From contig NC_045141.1 in the NCBI RefSeq assembly GCF_008831285.2, forward strand, positions 5,535,224 through 5,599,223: a stretch of DNA of 64,000 nt, written 5' to 3'. Position 1 is the first letter of the stretch, and the number at the start of each line of letters is the position of its first letter. This document shows positions 60,480-64,000 of the stretch, piece after piece. The translations under genes and the position numbers were made by a program. Below the pieces are notes generated by a model. That model was not told the origin of the DNA. It did no database searches and was given only the letters and a program-made list of their open reading frames with translations. The DNA is from Nymphaea colorata. Lineage: Eukaryota > Streptophyta > Magnoliopsida > Nymphaeales > Nymphaeaceae.

Positions 60480-62442
60480 GAGGCAACCCATCACATAGGT
60501 ATACAACTGCCCATAGGCAGGGGGAATGATAAAAAGGTGTTAGTAGAAATGCTCGTCAAATGACTTTTGTAGTAAGACTGCGAAGGGTGGTGCTTCTATT
60601 ATCTCCATTGTTGGAAAAGGAGGGATCAGTAAAATGACTTGCAAAGACAGTATTTAATGAAGTTGAACAATAGTTCATGGAACACAGGTGGTGGGTTTGT
60701 GTTTTGTAAAGGCCAAACCATAAGGATTTGGTGCGGCAGATACTAAGGGAAGTGTGCAAGAGTTCTGCAGAAAACACTGATTGTTCCTTGACTGACTTAT
60801 GCACACAATTACTGAACAAGCTCTCAAATGAAAAAAATTTGTTGGTCCTAGATGATGTAGGGGAAGTAAAATGGTGGGACGAAGAGATAGGGGGAACATT
60901 GATGCCGAGTGCCATCGGGAGCAAAATTTTGATTACCAGTAGAAAGAAATATGTGTCGGAGGGGATGGGTGCTTTTTATATGCATGAATTACAAGAATTT
61001 AGTTTCCACCAAAGTTGGTACTTGTTTGTGAAGGAGGTTTTAAGAGAAGGCCGAACACAAGAAGATTCGGTGATGCATAAGATCAAATTTGTTGGAGATG
61101 GAATAGTAAAGAAGTGTGGTGGGTTGCCACTTGTTATTAAGATGGTGGGGTCCATGATGCACACCAAGAAAATGAGTAGGGAGGATTGGAAGTCCCTCGT
61201 GGATAGTAACATATGGGAATGGAAGACTCCTGCAGCCTCATCATCGTCCACTGAAATAGGTGGTGATATTCTTCCTGGTCTCATGCTGAGCTATGATAAC
61301 TTGCCATATTATTTGAAGAGTTGTTTTGTGTATTGCTGCATTTATCCAAAGGATTATGAGATTGAAAGGGAGACATTGACCATGCAATGGGTGGCACATG
61401 GATTGATTGAGGAAGGCATAGATGTTGAAGCGACAGCAAACCAATACATTGAAGATTGGATAAGGCAGTGTTTGATTGAAGAAATTGATTTGAAGAGCAT
61501 CAAATTGCATCACATTTTGCATGACCTTGCCTTATATATAGGTGGAAGGGAATATGGCCATGCCTCTACTACTGAGAACACCCGCCATCTATCATTACTT
61601 GGTGTACACGATGCAGAGGCACACAAGCATAACACCTTGGGAATAGCAAATAAGGTGTGCACATTGTTGGCTTATTCCAATTCTTACTTGCAGGTTTATA
61701 TTGAACACTTGACCAATTTCAAGTGGTTGAGGGTGTTGTCATTGGGGGGATGCGAATTCGATGAGCTGCCAAAGTCCATTGAATATCTTTCACTTATTAA
61801 TATCTCAATCTAAGCAATTCTAAAGTGAGACAGTTGCCCAGTTCAATCTGCTGACTCTGTAACTTGCAAACATTGGATTTAAATTATAGTAAAATTGAAG
61901 AGTTGTGCAAGGAAATGGGCGAACTCTGCAACTTGAGGTGTCTTGGGCTGAAATGGACATTAGAATTGAAATTTATAGCGGAAGGCTTGGGGAAGCTTAC
62001 CAATTTACGGATGACAAAGGGGACACAAGGGTTGGAGGGGACAAGAAAAGCAATTGATTGTGCAAGAAATGCACAATTGCTTAAAGAGAAGCATGGCATA
62101 ATTAGTTTGGAATTCTACTTTGGAATTACTGGAGGTGTTTCTAAACAGAGTGGTACTTCTGAACAGAGTAATGAGAAACAGGGTGGGGCTTCTGAACAGA
62201 GTGGTGCACTGGAGGCATTGGAACCCCCACGTGGGCTGCAGATAAATAGTCCGACATCAAGGAAGAAAAGCAGTTGTGGGGGTCTTGTAAGAGGAGCTCC
62301 AATCTGCCCAGTAGTCGAGGACACGGCACTTGAGGCAAAAATTCCACCCAAGTATTTCTTGCATCTTCTTCTTGCTTCTTTAGCTAGTTTTATTCAGTCA
62401 GTGGCCTCTTTGTTAGTATCAGTTGTTCCACGTCAAAATTAA
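60480..62442 (+). pseudogene. CC-NBS-LRR (NLR) disease-resistance gene, broken
   Basis: Non-TIR NB-ARC domain in order: GRGNDKKVLVEMLVK (start of NB-ARC), P-loop GKGGISKMT at about 60611-60640, HRWWVCVL (RNBS-A), LLVLDDVGEVKWWD (kinase 2), GSKILITSRKKYV (RNBS-B), GGLPLVIKMVGSMM (GLPL), SCFVYCCIYPKDYEI and QWVAHGLIEE (RNBS-D), and LHHILHDLALYI (MHD region, LHD here). LRRs follow (FKWLRVLSLGGCEFDELPKS, CNLQTLDLNYSKIEEL). The longest frame is 60728-61813. Lesions: frameshift and TGA at 60561, TAA at 60656, TAG and TAA before 60728, frameshift at about 61800, TGA before LCNLQTL. The P-loop G-x-G-G-I-G-K-T has I-S-K-M, so nucleotide binding would be lost. No coiled-coil domain is recognisable upstream. 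The last frame (61864-62442) ends in an unusual non-LRR tail. Confidence 0.9.
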
Positions 62443-64000
62443 AACTTAAATTTGTGTGAAACCAGCAAGAAATCCGAGCATGCATGTCTACCTTCTCTAG
62501 AGTCCCTCACCATCATGGCGTAAGGCAGCTCACTCATTCTGCTATGGAGACAGATCATATCTGCCAACGTTATTTTTGCATGTCACGGGGTTTCACATCC
62601 ATTGGAATCTGGTATCCATCGGACCCAGTTACAAAACTGTACCAAATCCGAATTCAATTAAGAATCAGAATTGTTTGACTTCTTCACCTTTTGGAGTTTT
62701 CTTTTAAGAACTCTCTTCTGTTTTTGACATCTCATTCTAACAGGAATGTTTGGGTTCCAAAGAACACAATGTTCATATATGAAACACCCTTTAAAGTGTG
62801 CGTAAATTTTTGTTGCTATTCTTCTTGTACACTTTGAGGCCTCCTCCCTGGCACGATTCTATTGGAAGTTCATAACTTTTTTCATGTATATCTTTGGATC
62901 AATGCCTTTAAAGCACACTTATTGGAATCAAATGGAAGTTAACCTATCCAACCCAAATCGCTGTTAAGCCAAATTTTTGGCTGAGCTGGAGGTTAATAAC
63001 CACACTACCTAGAAAAGACCCAAGGGCCCCTCATATCTTTCAGCTTAAGTATCACGAACTCACATTTAATTGTTAATATATGTTTTTGGTATTATCATTT
63101 CAAAAAAGGTAACTTTTATATAGTGTTTTGCCGATTCACAGTTGAATCAATTGAATTGTTAAAATAGCCAATTTTACTGAATTGACCAGCTTGATTGATT
63201 TGATTCCATGTAAGTATGTTTTTTGCATTAGCAGTATTTAAAAAAATATAAACTAAACCCTCACAAGATGGTTTCCACAACCATAAATGTTTACTACCCA
63301 TGAATGTTTTTTTAGAAAATCATCAGACAACGTAAAGATACAAGCCTAACCGACATTTCATCCAATTATATTAAACAAGAGCTAATAAAATCCAATTTCC
63401 AAAAAAGTTAATTTTCCTTAATATTTCTGGAACTTACAATAATTTAGTTAACATCTGTTTAAAAAATTGGTTGTATTTGGTTTTATAAAATGTCGCTCTC
63501 GCAATTCTGGATTTGACTTCAATTTAATAAATGTTCAATCAATTTGGATAAGGGTTTAGGTTCAATTTCAGACAAATATCCTTGTATATTTAATATACAA
63601 ACAATTTGAAAGATGGCAGTCCTTCACATGTCAAAATATGGTCAGAATTTGATTGAATAATTAAAGGATGGATTCAGACTTGGGTCATGTCAAAATGAAA
63701 ATTAGATATCGGATCAGATCTGGACTATAAATTCAAAAATTTGATTCACGCAAACTTTTCTTTCATTAACATTCAAATCTTAAATCAAATCTAAATATGT
63801 GAACTTCTGATATATAGAATAGGGTAATGCCATACATTCAGTTTGAATCTGATCCGATGGGGTATCATTCTTTCGCCGGCCATACGCCACGCAAGGTTGG
63901 GGAGAGAATGGAACTGCTTTTAGAAAGATACAAATGGCACCACATGTTCTCTTCAATTTGTCGCATTGACAATTTATCCTTGTGAAGAGAGAGAGGGAGA
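62443..64000. other. AT-rich spacer, no supported gene
   Basis: No further LRR exons follow the NLR remnant. About 63620-63850 is an AT-rich stretch (GGATTCAGACTTGGGTCATG, TCAAATCTAAATATGTGAAC) resembling 44740-45060, probably one family of low-complexity repeat. Nothing else was recognised. Confidence 0.5.

Overview
The window is nuclear DNA of a flowering plant. It contains intron-split fragments of plant-typical gene families (a VAL/HSI2 B3 repressor, a KDM5-type JmjC demethylase, a CC-NBS-LRR gene), a Tekay/Del-like chromovirus primed by initiator-Met tRNA, Ty1/copia and LINE remnants, and long AT-rich intergenic tracts. The species cannot be named from the sequence. No gene in the window looks complete: almost every recognisable coding piece carries frameshifts, stop codons or missing exons. 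This is a repeat-rich graveyard of gene fragments rather than a gene-dense region.

Layout, left to right. 1-2.3 kb: diverged repeat-like sequence. 2.5-8 kb, all minus strand: a VAL/HSI2 pseudogene (exons 1-3), a selenium-binding protein pseudogene (3' half), and a translocon-associated protein alpha fragment. 8.09-17.92 kb: a structurally complete but coding-dead Ty3/gypsy chromovirus with two 3.03-kb LTRs, a 5-bp target duplication, PBS and PPT. 19.8-20.5 kb, minus strand: 5' exons that look like the start of an FHA/AAA-type ATPase gene. 20.6-22.5 kb: a (TA)-rich tract with internal tandem duplications. 22.5-23.2 kb: a 268-271-bp tandem repeat. 23.2-27 kb: unclassified, partly repeated.

27.5-43.5 kb holds three copies (C, A, B) of a dispersed repeat whose subterminal ACCGGT/AGCGGTGA motifs recall CACTA elements. 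Copy A carries a 254-bp MITE that is absent from copy B. Between A and B are a 693-bp tandem duplication and a DRG2-type GTPase pseudogene (plus strand) that stops just before copy B.

45-50.4 kb: two minus-strand Ty1/copia remnants and several open exon-like pieces of an unidentified minus-strand gene (48.8-51.4 kb). 55.3-57.5 kb: a plus-strand KDM5/JMJ14-18-type pseudogene with the JmjC end, C5HC2 finger and FYRN parts. 58-59.4 kb: a LINE reverse-transcriptase tail lying between two arms of a perfect 40-bp inverted repeat. 60.3-62.4 kb: an NLR pseudogene. The rest is AT-rich sequence without recognisable genes.

The strongest structural question is why four or more unrelated host gene fragments, with introns kept and all on the minus strand, sit side by side in 2.5-20.5 kb. 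That pattern fits transposon-mediated gene capture (Helitron- or Pack-like), but no element termini were found, so the idea is only inference. No operon, CRISPR array or clearly novel working system was found.
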